NCBI GenBank assembly: GCA_017644375.1
Contig: JAEPLP010000001.1
Coordinates: 1,501,154 to 1,565,153, forward strand
Length of the DNA stretch: 64,000 nucleotides
Direction: 5' to 3'
From: Prochlorococcus marinus CUG1435
Lineage (GTDB): Bacteria > Cyanobacteriota > Cyanobacteriia > PCC-6307 > Cyanobiaceae
A program made the position numbers and the translations under genes. Positions 1 to 7,734 of this stretch are shown in pieces (position 1 is the stretch's first letter; each line of letters starts with the position of its first letter). The notes under the pieces were generated by a model. The model made no database searches and was not told the origin of the DNA. It saw only the letters and a list, made by a program, of their open reading frames with translations.

Positions 1-49
1 CATTGGGAAGAAAAAAATACAAATAAAAGAAATAAACTTCTAAATATAA

Positions 50-241
50 TCAATGAAAGCTTTTAAAAGTACTTTCAATAGATTTTGACCATTCCTTATG
101 CTTATAATCTAGATCTGAGATTAACTGTTTTTGATAAGTAAATTTGAGTTGATTTTCGTTGAGAGATTTTTTTGTGATAATCATCTCTTTAGAAAAAAAA
201 TCAGGAGTATTAGAGCAACTAATTTTTTTTTTGACTTCCAT
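50..241 (-). CDS. small hypothetical protein, 63 aa
   Basis: An open frame with ATG start encodes a lysine- and serine-rich, apparently soluble 63-residue protein with no membrane segment or recognisable motif. It lies alone at the window edge, on the strand opposite the next small gene. Its AT-rich codon use matches the neighbours. I do not recognise a family; whether it is real rests on length and composition only. Confidence 0.5.
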   Translation of the reverse strand: MEVKKKISCSNTPDFFSKEMIITKKSLNENQLKFTYQKQLISDLDYKHKEWSKSIESTFKSFH

Positions 242-402
242 ATAAGTAATTCACCTTTTTTTTTTATATGACTCAAAAGGTTTTAGTCTTTATATTTTTA
301 TATTCTTTTTATATTTACTTAATATTTATTCGTAGCATGTTTGTAAAAATTATTAGTTTATTAAATAATAAAGGTTATATTTAAAAAAATATATGCTTTA
401 TT

Positions 403-576
403 ATGAATCTTAAGGAGAGAGGGATTACGGTTGGAGATTTACTAATATTATTAATAATAATCATTGCCTCTACAATATTAATTAAATCATTTAATAAGGA
501 TAAGAAAACAACACTTAATTATAGTAATCAAGAAAAAGTTTCACATAAGAAAAATTATTATCAAAAATTTATTTGA
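403..576 (+). CDS. small single-membrane-segment protein, 57 aa
   Basis: An ATG-started frame ends at TGA and encodes 57 residues. A short charged N-terminus (NLKERG) is followed by a strongly hydrophobic Leu/Ile-rich segment at about residues 12-28. A Lys/Asn-rich tail follows. The layout is that of a one-pass membrane micro-protein. An AAGG sits upstream but rather far from the ATG. Function unknown. Confidence 0.55.
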   Translation: MNLKERGITVGDLLILLIIIIASTILIKSFNKDKKTTLNYSNQEKVSHKKNYYQKFI

Positions 577-681
577 ATAACATACATAAATTATTTATAA
601 AATTATTAATTAGTTCATCTATCTCTTATTTAAATTTCAAGAATTCATAATTATCAAAAAATAAGTTTATGTATTTTAAAT

Positions 682-849
682 TTAATAAAATGATTTAGAA
701 CTTTCCCATTTTAAATTATCCTTTAAATCATTGATATCATTTGATATTGAAACCAAATTCACCATTTGTAGAATTTGAGATTTATTTAGTCTTTTAATAG
801 TAATAAGTTTATTAAGCATTTCTAAAACAGATTTATCATTAATGTTCAT
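682..849 (-). CDS. small hypothetical protein, 55 aa
   Basis: The reading frame runs from ATG to TAA and gives 55 residues with a helical, amphipathic look (LEMLNKLITIKRLNKSQILQ) and a WESSKSFY tail. There is no membrane segment. It is isolated between two plus-strand micro-genes. No family recognised; a short helix-turn-helix-like or protein-binding peptide is possible but not shown. Confidence 0.45.
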   Translation of the reverse strand: MNINDKSVLEMLNKLITIKRLNKSQILQMVNLVSISNDINDLKDNLKWESSKSFY

Positions 850-1057
850 TTTTTTATAAAAAAAACTATGATCCTTTATCTCATATACCTTATCTTATAA
901 TTTTAAAAATACTCTTAAAATTGCATTATATATTTAATACTAAATATAAAAAATTTTTATAAAATCATCAAATAAAAAAGCTCTTACTATTAATTAAAAA
1001 TAACAAGCTCACTTTCTTATAAATTGGTTTATTGTAAGGAAGAAGAAAAAAAAAAAA

Positions 1058-1225
1058 ATGAAAAACTCTAAGAAAGAATACCTTAATAGAGATGAAGTTA
1101 ATGAGATGATTGAATCAGCTATTAGGAGACACAATAGAAGATCTACAATAATATCAAGTGTACTTGGCTGGATTCTAATAGGGGGTTACTCATTTGGACT
1201 TTTTCAAGCAGTACAAAATGTCTAA
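1058..1225 (+). CDS. small membrane-anchored protein, 55 aa
   Basis: This 55-residue frame has a highly charged N-terminal half (LNRDEVNEMIESAIRRHNRR) followed by one hydrophobic segment at about residues 32-48 (IISSVLGWILIGGYSFGLF). A purine-rich stretch with AAGGAAGAAG lies about 10 bases upstream of the ATG and can serve as ribosome binding site. It looks like a soluble amphipathic helix tethered to a membrane. Function unknown. Confidence 0.6.
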   Translation: MKNSKKEYLNRDEVNEMIESAIRRHNRRSTIISSVLGWILIGGYSFGLFQAVQNV

Positions 1226-1287
1226 TTAATCTTTTCTATTAATCTTCACTTGCTAGATGATAAATTTATATAAGTCAATCTATTATT

Positions 1288-1509
1288 ATGAGGGAATATA
1301 TTGAGGCAAATCTTATAGTAATAAGAAAGTATATAAAAAAAAGAAAAAAATCTACTTCAAAATTAAATAATGCTTCAATAATGGAAGAATTTAAAGAATG
1401 GAGCAAAGATCCATTACCTGAAAAAGAATCAATATGGACTTTACCTGACTTAACGAGTAATGAAAGACTTAAAAATTTTTGTCGATCAATTAAAAAGGAA
1501 ATTAGATGA
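1288..1509 (+). CDS. hypothetical protein, 73 aa
   Basis: ATG-started frame of 73 residues, very basic at the N-terminus (KKRKKS at about 17-22). A Trp-containing middle (EFKEWSKDPLP, SIWTLPDLT) and a basic end follow. No membrane segment. It is convergent with the following minus-strand gene, separated by 4 bases. I do not recognise the family. Confidence 0.6.
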   Translation: MREYIEANLIVIRKYIKKRKKSTSKLNNASIMEEFKEWSKDPLPEKESIWTLPDLTSNERLKNFCRSIKKEIR

Positions 1510-1513
1510 GTTT

Positions 1514-1672
1514 TTAACCGCCTAGTTGTATATGATTTACCTTTAGGTAAAAATAACCCGCAAATCCTACAATATTCAATATAATAACGAAAATCCAAGC
1601 TCCAATTGGCTGATTTGAATCAAATTTTTTTATCTTAACTTTATCCTTTAGTCTTTCAATATATTTAGCCAT
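1514..1672 (-). CDS. small membrane protein, 52 aa
   Basis: Starting at the internal ATG gives a 52-residue protein that begins MAKYIERLKDKVKIKKFD. A single hydrophobic segment (about residues 23-42, WIFVIILNIVGFAGYFYL) follows. A start ten codons earlier is also open but adds only a hydrophobic leader with no obvious purpose, so the basic soluble start is preferred. Function unknown. Confidence 0.55.
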   Translation of the reverse strand: MAKYIERLKDKVKIKKFDSNQPIGAWIFVIILNIVGFAGYFYLKVNHIQLGG

Positions 1673-1973
1673 AAAAAAAATATTAAAAAGAATAATACTC
1701 ATTATAAAGACTTGAGTTTACAGGAATCTTAAATTAAATAAAATTTCTTTTAATTCGAATTTTTGTTGTCAAGCCTGTTAATGGGGTATTTAATTAATTC
1801 CTTTTTGAGATTTTTTAAAAGTTTATTATGATTCAAAATTGTAAATTTCTTACTAAAGGAATAATGCCATTTCATAGAATTAAAAAAAAACTTGCTAATT
1901 CATTATTAATAAAATTATAATATTTAATACGGTCATTCAGACCATAAATATTTTAAATAAGGACAAATTTTTC

Positions 1974-2558
1974 ATGAGCTTAAGAGTTGGCCAAGAAGCA
2001 CCAGACTTTAGTGCTACAGCAGTATATGATCAAGAGTTTAAGGAGATTACACTTTCAGGTCTAAGAGGTAAATGGGTTGTTTTATTCTTTTACCCACTAG
2101 ATTTTACATTTGTATGTCCCACTGAAATCACTGCATTTAGTGATAGATATCAAGATTTTTCAGCACTTAATACTGAAATACTTGGGGTATCAGTTGATAG
2201 CAAACACTGTCATTTGGCTTGGATACAAACTCCAAGAAATGAAGGTGGAATAGGTGATATTAACTATCCATTAGTTTCTGACCTAAAAAGAGAAATTTGC
2301 CAGGCCTACAATGTCCTTAATGATGATGGGGAGGCAGATAGAGGATTATTTCTTATTAATCCTGATGGAGTAGTTATGCATACGACTGTTAATAAGGCTC
2401 CTGTAGGCAGAAATGTTGATGAAACACTAAGGATTCTTCAAGGTTATCAATACGTTGCGGCAAACCCTGATGAAGTATGTCCTGCAAACTGGACACCAGG
2501 GGAAAAGACAATGTTAGAGGACCCCAAAGGTAGTAAGGAATATTTTTCTGCGCTATAG
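1974..2558 (+). CDS. 2-Cys peroxiredoxin (thioredoxin peroxidase)
   Basis: This 194-residue protein has the full typical 2-Cys peroxiredoxin layout. The peroxidatic cysteine is Cys48 in FVCPTE and the resolving cysteine is Cys169 in EVCPANW. Members reduce H2O2 and alkyl hydroperoxides using thioredoxin, protecting the cytosol of phototrophs from photosynthetic peroxide. It also carries GGIG at 91-94 and a Tyr-Phe pair at 190-191, close to the GGLG and YF features linked in the family to hyperoxidation sensitivity. It appears monocistronic, with a hairpin terminator about 75 bases downstream. Family call very secure; exact symbol left open. Confidence 0.96.
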   Translation: MSLRVGQEAPDFSATAVYDQEFKEITLSGLRGKWVVLFFYPLDFTFVCPTEITAFSDRYQDFSALNTEILGVSVDSKHCHLAWIQTPRNEGGIGDINYPLVSDLKREICQAYNVLNDDGEADRGLFLINPDGVVMHTTVNKAPVGRNVDETLRILQGYQYVAANPDEVCPANWTPGEKTMLEDPKGSKEYFSAL

Positions 2559-2573
2559 AAGGATTAGAAACTT

Positions 2574-3326
2574 TTAAGTAAGTATTGAATAGTAAATAAT
2601 TATAAAAACATAAAAAATAAATATATTCAAAATGGGGATCATATCCCCTTTTTGAGGTTTGCATATAATCCAATCGCTTAAATTAGTTTTATATGATAAG
2701 AAAGACCACGTAAAAAATGAAATTTCTATACATAATAAGAATAAAAGATTTATTAAATTAAAGTTATTTAAACCAAAATATCTATAGATATGAAAATAAT
2801 CATCAACATTAATATTTTTAATTTGTAAATGCCAAAGATAAAAAGATATCAAAATAAAATTTACCAATATTAATTTTTTTAATAAAAGCCTACATTTCCT
2901 AAAAATTAATAAAAAAGAAATTAAAAATATGAAAAAACTAAACTGATAAACATCTGGTTTTGGTAAATTAATTCCTTCAAGAAATAAATTAAATATAAGA
3001 TCAAAATTTATATATATATATTCAGCTATAAAGTATGAGAGAAATATCAAATTTATTGCTACTAAGAATAATAATCTTTTGCCTTTAATGATATTTTTAC
3101 TATAAATTTTATTCTTATTAAATTTATAGTATGTATAATTTTTTAAAGAGTTTAAACATACCAAAGATGGGCATATTATGCCGCTCAAATAATAAAGAAT
3201 TGAATAAAAGGAAATATCACTAATATTAAATAAATACAAATTAAACCATTGTTTTTGTACAAATGGAAGAATTAGCAAGACTAAGATTGTAATTAATAAC
3301 TCTGATGTATTGTTTTTAATTATCAA
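2574..3326 (-). CDS. polytopic membrane protein of unknown function, 250 aa
   Basis: The protein is dominated by Leu/Ile/Phe-rich hydrophobic segments, about six to seven by eye, with short basic loops such as KFNKNKIYSKNIIKGKR. This is typical of an integral inner-membrane protein. It is convergent with the peroxiredoxin gene and follows the ftsH-like gene on the same strand after about 40 bases, so the two could be cotranscribed. No transporter signature or catalytic motif was recognised. Confidence 0.6.
   Translation of the reverse strand: MIIKNNTSELLITILVLLILPFVQKQWFNLYLFNISDISFYSILYYLSGIICPSLVCLNSLKNYTYYKFNKNKIYSKNIIKGKRLLFLVAINLIFLSYFIAEYIYINFDLIFNLFLEGINLPKPDVYQFSFFIFLISFLLIFRKCRLLLKKLILVNFILISFYLWHLQIKNINVDDYFHIYRYFGLNNFNLINLLFLLCIEISFFTWSFLSYKTNLSDWIICKPQKGDMIPILNIFIFYVFIIIYYSILT
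2634..2653 (+). terminator. intrinsic terminator after peroxiredoxin gene
   Basis: GGGGAT and ATCCCC form a 6-bp stem around a CAT loop, followed directly by five T. It lies about 75 bases after the peroxiredoxin stop codon. It falls inside the 3' coding part of the opposing membrane-protein gene, so the same bases serve both. Confidence 0.65.
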
Positions 3327-3365
3327 GAAAATATTATATTTTTTATTTAATTTAAAACAATTAAA

Positions 3366-5120
3366 TCAAACTTTCAACAATTTAGAAGTTGTTAATTTAA
3401 AAACTTTTTTATCTATAGTTTCTTGATTTAAAAGTATATCAACTAATTTATCAAGTAAGAGTCTATTTTTTTTCAATATTTTTATTGAATTATTTAATGA
3501 GATTTTAGAAATCTTTATGATTTCATTATCTATTCTAGAACTAGTATATTCAGCCATGAGAGGCTTTCTTCTAAATAATCCATCTCCCAAAAAAATTTCA
3601 TTATTATCAGAATCCATTGAAATTGGACCAATAATTGAAAAACCATATTTTGTGACCATTTCCCTTACGATATTCGTCGCATAAGATATATCGTTTATAG
3701 AGCATTGTGTAATTTCACTTTCACCAAAAACTATTGTTTCTGCAGCTCTTCCAGCTAGAGCAATTTCAATTTTTGAAAATAATAATTTTTTTGAAATCAA
3801 GCCACTAGAAACTACATCTTCGTCAGGACATATTTTTGTATATCCGCCTAAAGATCCAGATCTAGGTAAAATTGTAATTTTATCAACTGATTCAATTCCA
3901 TTTCTCACAGCAGATACAATAGCCCTGCCTACTTCGTTATAAGCAATAATTTTCTTCATGTTTGGAGAAGTTATTAATGAACTTCTTAGGCCAATAGTAA
4001 TTTTATCAAGAGCATTTTCTATATGAAGATCACTAATCAATTTAGATTCATCTCTTGCACAGTGAATAGCACTCTCATTCATCAAATTTGCAAGATCAGC
4101 CCCTGAAAATCCAACTGTTCTAGAAGCCCAATATCCTAAATCAACTCCGCTTGAAAGTGGTTTTGAAAGTGAATGTACTGAAAGAATTTTTTTTCTTCCA
4201 TCTAAATCTGGAAGCATTACTTCTATCTTTCTATCAAATCTTCCTGGTCTTAATAATGCTGCGTCCAAAATATCTGGTCTATTTGTTGCTGCTAAAACAA
4301 TAATCCCTGAATTATCAGCAAAACCATCTAATTCAGTTAGAAGCTGATTAAGGGTTTGTTCTCTTTCATCATTTCCACCTCCGATCCCAGAACCTCTTTG
4401 CCTACCAATAGAATCAATTTCATCAATAAATATTATACAAGGAGATTTTTCCTTAGCCTTAGTGAATAGATCCCGTACTCGACTTGCACCAACACCAACA
4501 AAAAGTTCTACAAACTCTGATGCCGATATTGACAGGAAAGGGACTCCCGATTCACCGGCAATTGCTTTAGCCAATAATGTTTTACCTGTCCCTGGAGGGC
4601 CAATTAAAAGAACTCCTTTAGGAACTTTTGCTCCTAGATTTTCAAATTTCTTTGGTTCTTTTAAAAAAGTTATTACCTCTTTTAATTCCTCAGCAGCCTC
4701 AGGGACACCAGCTACATCGTCAAATCTTGTTTCTACATCATCAATAGTTACAAATTTAGATTTATTTTTGGTAAAACCAAAGGCTCTGGAAGCCAATTTT
4801 GATGTACTCCTCATGATTAAGACTATTGCTAATATAAAAATCAGGAAAAGACTTATTGAAGTGAACGAATTAGCAGCCGAAGCTTCTTTTCTACTATTGT
4901 TAATGGTGAGATCGATTTTATTTTCAGTAGCTTTTTCAAGTATTAATTGATCATTATAAAGGATAGGTATTTTAAATTTATCGCCATTTTTGTACAGAAC
5001 ATCTATTTCTCTCTTTCTAGGATAGAAAAATATTGATTCTATTTTTCCCGTCTCCATATCATCTACAAGATCCGAATAACTTGATTTAGAATTTGAATAT
5101 GAGAATTTTGATCTAAACAC
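3366..5120 (-). CDS. FtsH-family AAA protein with a destroyed protease motif
   Basis: 584 residues with FtsH architecture: short N-terminal region, one membrane segment (about 88-104), then an intact AAA module. Walker A is GPPGTGKT at 174-181, Walker B is IIFIDEID, and the second region of homology reads [20 protein letters not shown]. The peptidase domain follows, but the zinc signature HEAGH is replaced by Asn395-Glu-Val-Gly-Arg399. Both zinc-binding histidines are lost, although the Asp-containing motif further on (INDISYAT) is kept. Known active FtsH proteases need both histidines, so this should unfold or remodel membrane proteins without degrading them, alone or in a hetero-hexamer. 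This resembles the protease-inactive FtsHi proteins of plastids. Confidence 0.9.
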   Translation of the reverse strand: MFRSKFSYSNSKSSYSDLVDDMETGKIESIFFYPRKREIDVLYKNGDKFKIPILYNDQLILEKATENKIDLTINNSRKEASAANSFTSISLFLIFILAIVLIMRSTSKLASRAFGFTKNKSKFVTIDDVETRFDDVAGVPEAAEELKEVITFLKEPKKFENLGAKVPKGVLLIGPPGTGKTLLAKAIAGESGVPFLSISASEFVELFVGVGASRVRDLFTKAKEKSPCIIFIDEIDSIGRQRGSGIGGGNDEREQTLNQLLTELDGFADNSGIIVLAATNRPDILDAALLRPGRFDRKIEVMLPDLDGRKKILSVHSLSKPLSSGVDLGYWASRTVGFSGADLANLMNESAIHCARDESKLISDLHIENALDKITIGLRSSLITSPNMKKIIAYNEVGRAIVSAVRNGIESVDKITILPRSGSLGGYTKICPDEDVVSSGLISKKLLFSKIEIALAGRAAETIVFGESEITQCSINDISYATNIVREMVTKYGFSIIGPISMDSDNNEIFLGDGLFRRKPLMAEYTSSRIDNEIIKISKISLNNSIKILKKNRLLLDKLVDILLNQETIDKKVFKLTTSKLLKV

Positions 5121-5251
5121 TAATCTTTATAAGTGATTAATAAAGCATATATGCTTATTTATAAAATTGATGTATATAAACAAAATATACTCAAAAGTTT
5201 TGGAGATAACCAGTTAAAGGTTATATTATTATATGGTAATAAAGAAACAGA

Positions 5252-5425
5252 ATGGCTGTACCAAAGAAGAAAAAATCAAAAAGCAAAAGGAACCAAAGGC
5301 ACGCTGTCTGGAAAGGGAAAGCAGCATTAGCTGCTCAAAAAGCTATATCTTTAGGTAAATCAGTTCTAACGGGTAAAGCTCAAGGATTTGTTTACCCTAT
5401 TGATGAAGAAGAGGAAGAAGAGTAG
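5252..5425 (+). CDS. rpmF: 50S ribosomal protein bL32
   Basis: The 57-residue product begins [16 protein letters not shown] and continues HAVWKGKA, the classic bL32 start with its basic RNA-binding N-terminus. It ends in an acidic run of glutamates, as in many cyanobacterial homologs. It is a structural protein of the large ribosomal subunit. It is convergent with ycf20, the stop codons being about 3 bases apart. Confidence 0.93.
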   Translation: MAVPKKKKSKSKRNQRHAVWKGKAALAAQKAISLGKSVLTGKAQGFVYPIDEEEEEE

Positions 5426-5428
5426 TCT

Positions 5429-5755
5429 TTAAGATCCTAATTTAAATGCTTCTAGAATAACAGCATAAATTGCACCAATTCTTAATTTATCAACTACTGT
5501 CCATATATAGTAAAAATTTGAACTAGAGGAAGGCTTAATTCTTACAATAATTTCAATAAAGAAAATAATTATTGGGACCATAATTAATTCATTTTTACCT
5601 TCAGTTATAAATTTTGTAAGGAAATTGGCAAACAAAAAATAACCGGTCAAAACAGAAATTAGACCAATAGATTTAGTCCTCCAGGTATCACTTAAAAACC
5701 CAAAAAATAGATTATTTAACTGGTAGGTAATCCTTGAAAATTTAGTTTTCTGCAT
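5429..5755 (-). CDS. ycf20: Ycf20 / DUF565 family membrane protein
   Basis: 108 residues with an N-terminal motif (LNNLFFGFLSDTWR) and two to three hydrophobic segments (about 29-49, 58-73 and the C-terminus). This matches the Ycf20/DUF565 family of cyanobacteria and plastids. The family is membrane-located and has been tied to photoprotection in algae; the biochemical role is not settled. Its start overlaps the 3' end of the upstream HAD hydrolase by 14 bases, indicating cotranscription. Confidence 0.78.
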   Translation of the reverse strand: MQKTKFSRITYQLNNLFFGFLSDTWRTKSIGLISVLTGYFLFANFLTKFITEGKNELIMVPIIIFFIEIIVRIKPSSSSNFYYIWTVVDKLRIGAIYAVILEAFKLGS

Positions 5756-6503
5756 TACTAAAAGATACTAAATAATCACTTAGAAAGCTGTAGTCAACAT
5801 ATGTTTTTTTAAGTTTAGGGCCTTTAATTACATTTGCCACATTATTCTCATCACCAAGACTGTCTAAAATACAATCTAATTTAATATTTTCCTCAAGAAC
5901 ACTTGGAATATTTGAAGGAACAAAAATTGTCGGCAAGTTAGCCGCTAAGGAAGATTTCAATCCTGGGTTTGAGTCCTCGAAAACAATTGAGTTATTTTTG
6001 CTTATACCACTCAATTGAATTGCTTTTAAATAAGGGAAAGGATTTGGTTTCTTAAATTCAACATCTTCACTTGAAATAATAAACTCAAAAGGATTAAAGC
6101 CATTAAACAGATATTCAACAAGTAGATCAACTTGATTTCTTGAACTTGATGTAACAATAAATTGTCTTACTTTTTTTCTATGTAATTCATTAATTAATCT
6201 AAAAACACCAGTTTTTAGACTAACGCGATTTGTTTTTATAATTTCCAGATAATGAAACTGCTTTTTTTTATGAATTTTGAGAATTAAATCTTGCGATAAA
6301 TTATAATTTTTTGTTTTAGAGTAATACTCTATTCTATTTTTCCCCCCATTTATTTTCAAAAGATTAATGTACTTATTAGTATCCCAATTCCAATCAATAT
6401 TAAATTCCTTAAAGGCATTATTAAAAGCTGGCAAATGAGCCTCTAATTCTGTATTTGCAATAGTTCCGTCTAAATCCCAATAAACACCCTCGAGATAAGT
6501 CAC
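5742..6503 (-). CDS. HAD-superfamily phosphatase, CbbY/phosphoglycolate-like
   Basis: All four HAD motifs are visible: DLDGT at 10-14 (nucleophile Asp10), TSS at 118-120, Lys152-Pro153, and EDSNPG at 176-181. A helical cap insertion lies between motifs I and II. This is the IA subfamily, with CbbY-like sugar-phosphate phosphatases or mutases as the nearest relatives. The likely job is hydrolysis of a small phosphorylated metabolite, but the substrate cannot be read from sequence. Length 253 aa is normal. It overlaps ycf20 and likely shares its transcript. Confidence 0.85.
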   Translation of the reverse strand: MTYLEGVYWDLDGTIANTELEAHLPAFNNAFKEFNIDWNWDTNKYINLLKINGGKNRIEYYSKTKNYNLSQDLILKIHKKKQFHYLEIIKTNRVSLKTGVFRLINELHRKKVRQFIVTSSSRNQVDLLVEYLFNGFNPFEFIISSEDVEFKKPNPFPYLKAIQLSGISKNNSIVFEDSNPGLKSSLAANLPTIFVPSNIPSVLEENIKLDCILDSLGDENNVANVIKGPKLKKTYVDYSFLSDYLVSFSNAEN

Positions 6504-6518
6504 TAAAAAGAATTTTCT

Positions 6519-6596
6519 TTACCTACGATAAAAAACTAGAGCAATTATTGCTGGTCCAGCCAGCGCAACTACAGCTAAAGGAATAAGTGTTGCCAT
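6519..6596 (-). CDS. psb30: 25-aa membrane peptide, probable photosystem II Psb30 (Ycf12)
   Basis: A 25-residue frame begins MATLIPLAVVALAGPAII and ends FYRR. It is one hydrophobic helix with the AGPAIIAL core seen in Psb30/Ycf12, a small peripheral subunit of photosystem II. The peptide is shorter than most Psb30 proteins and lacks their usual Gly-rich end, so another photosystem micro-peptide is possible. It lies 16 bases upstream of the HAD gene on the same strand. Confidence 0.5.
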   Translation of the reverse strand: MATLIPLAVVALAGPAIIALVFYRR

Positions 6597-6678
6597 GATT
6601 AATGAATATGTTTTGTGATACTATTTTTACAAATAAATAGATGAACTGTACTGATACGTTACAAGATTGAATTAAATT

Positions 6679-7026
6679 ATGAAATCATGGACATGTATAG
6701 AAAATTGCGGAGCTTGTTGTAAATTCAACTTAGACGAAAGAAGCAGTCTGGCCGATAAACTTAACGAAGAAGATTTCGCTTTAATAAAATCAATGACAGC
6801 CAAGGATGGTTGGTGCAAGAATCTCGACAGAGAAAACAAAAAATGCTTAATTTACGAAACCAGACCTCATTTTTGTCGAGTAAATGATTTTTCTACAACT
6901 TTTAAAGGATATTTGAAATCTGGAGATAAATTTCTAATAGATTGCTGCAAACAACATATTTCATCAAATTATGGATATAGAAGTAATGAGATGAAAAAAT
7001 TTAAAATGGCAGTGTCTAAAAAATGA
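6679..7026 (+). CDS. YkgJ-type CxxCxxCC cysteine-cluster protein
   Basis: The 115-residue protein starts with a cysteine pattern Cys6, Cys10, Cys13, Cys14 (CIENCGACC). Further cysteines follow in GWCKN, KKCLIYETRPHFCR and DCC. This matches the UPF0153/YkgJ family, which is thought to bind an iron-sulfur or zinc cluster; no reaction is known. Its TGA overlaps the ATG of the following exporter-half gene (ATGA), so translation is likely coupled and a metal-related link is plausible. Confidence 0.82.
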   Translation: MKSWTCIENCGACCKFNLDERSSLADKLNEEDFALIKSMTAKDGWCKNLDRENKKCLIYETRPHFCRVNDFSTTFKGYLKSGDKFLIDCCKQHISSNYGYRSNEMKKFKMAVSKK

Positions 7027-7349
7027 ACAGTAAACTAGAACAAAAGGAAAATAAAGTAGAAAAGAGTTTTTTATCTATATTTTTTACAACTTTTACAACA
7101 ATTTTTATTGCTGAACTTGGAGATAAAACCCAGATTGCTACTCTAATGCTTTCAGCTGAATCGGGAAAGCCAACTATTGTCTTCCTTGGAAGTTCTTTAG
7201 CTTTAATAAGTTCTAGTATAGTAGGGGTTTTAATTGGAAAATGGTTATCAAATAAAATATCTCCAAGCAAATTTGCTTTATTTACTGGAGTTTTAATGAT
7301 AATAATAAGTTTATTTTTAGCTTATGATACTTTTAAGAATTATCTATAA
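7023..7349 (+). CDS. UPF0016/GDT1-family cation exporter, first half
   Basis: 108 residues with one copy of the family signature ELGDKT at 31-36 and three hydrophobic segments. The UPF0016/GDT1 family (yeast Gdt1, plant PAM71, Synechocystis Mnx) moves Mn2+ or Ca2+ across membranes. The usual protein has two such repeats. Here each repeat is its own gene, and the partner starts immediately after this stop codon. A hetero-oligomer of both halves is the natural reading. It is translationally coupled to the YkgJ-type gene upstream. Confidence 0.87.
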   Translation: MNSKLEQKENKVEKSFLSIFFTTFTTIFIAELGDKTQIATLMLSAESGKPTIVFLGSSLALISSSIVGVLIGKWLSNKISPSKFALFTGVLMIIISLFLAYDTFKNYL

Positions 7350-7661
7350 ATGGTATTAAGTTTATTGCTATCAACATTTATTACGGTATTCATAGCTGAA
7401 TTGGGAGACAAAACTCAATTAGCCACTTTAACTATAAGCGGCACTTCAAATAAACCATTAGCAGTATTTTTAGGATCTTCTTCTGCACTTGTTTTTGCAA
7501 GCTTACTAGGAGCGTTGACAGGTGGTTCTATTTCAAGTTTTTTACCCGAAGTAGCTCTGAAATCAATAGCCTCAATATCATTTTTTGTTATTGGCATAAG
7601 GCTTTTTATAAATTCATTGGATATCAATAAAGAAGAAAAAGAAGATAAAGAAAAAAATTAG
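7350..7661 (+). CDS. UPF0016/GDT1-family cation exporter, second half
   Basis: 103 residues, three hydrophobic segments, with ELGDKT at 17-22. It begins at the base after the stop of the first half. The two halves share the pattern F(I)AELGDKTQ(x)ATL...FLGSS, evidence of an old duplication. The C-terminus ends in a Lys/Glu-rich tail. The pair most likely exports Mn2+ from the cytosol, relevant to photosystem II manganese supply; substrate inferred from homologs only. Confidence 0.87.
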   Translation: MVLSLLLSTFITVFIAELGDKTQLATLTISGTSNKPLAVFLGSSSALVFASLLGALTGGSISSFLPEVALKSIASISFFVIGIRLFINSLDINKEEKEDKEKN

Positions 7662-7734
7662 TTTTTAAGCTTGGTTAAAAGGTGTAATAATGTAGTATAA
7701 ACAACTTTATTAATTCATAATTTTTACAAATAAC

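Noticed and set aside
1828..1920. A 30-residue plus-strand frame (MIQNCKFLTKGIMPFHRI...) upstream of the peroxiredoxin gene.
   Set aside because: Very short, no clear ribosome binding site and no membrane or motif pattern; it lies in the probable promoter/leader region of the peroxiredoxin gene.
4462..4950. A 162-residue plus-strand frame across the ftsH-like gene.
   Set aside because: It is the complement of the conserved AAA domain, rich in Ser/Arg from reversed codons, with no motif of its own.
5133..5330. A 65-residue plus-strand frame overlapping the start of rpmF.
   Set aside because: Its end overlaps bL32 in another frame; bL32 is unmistakable and explains the region.
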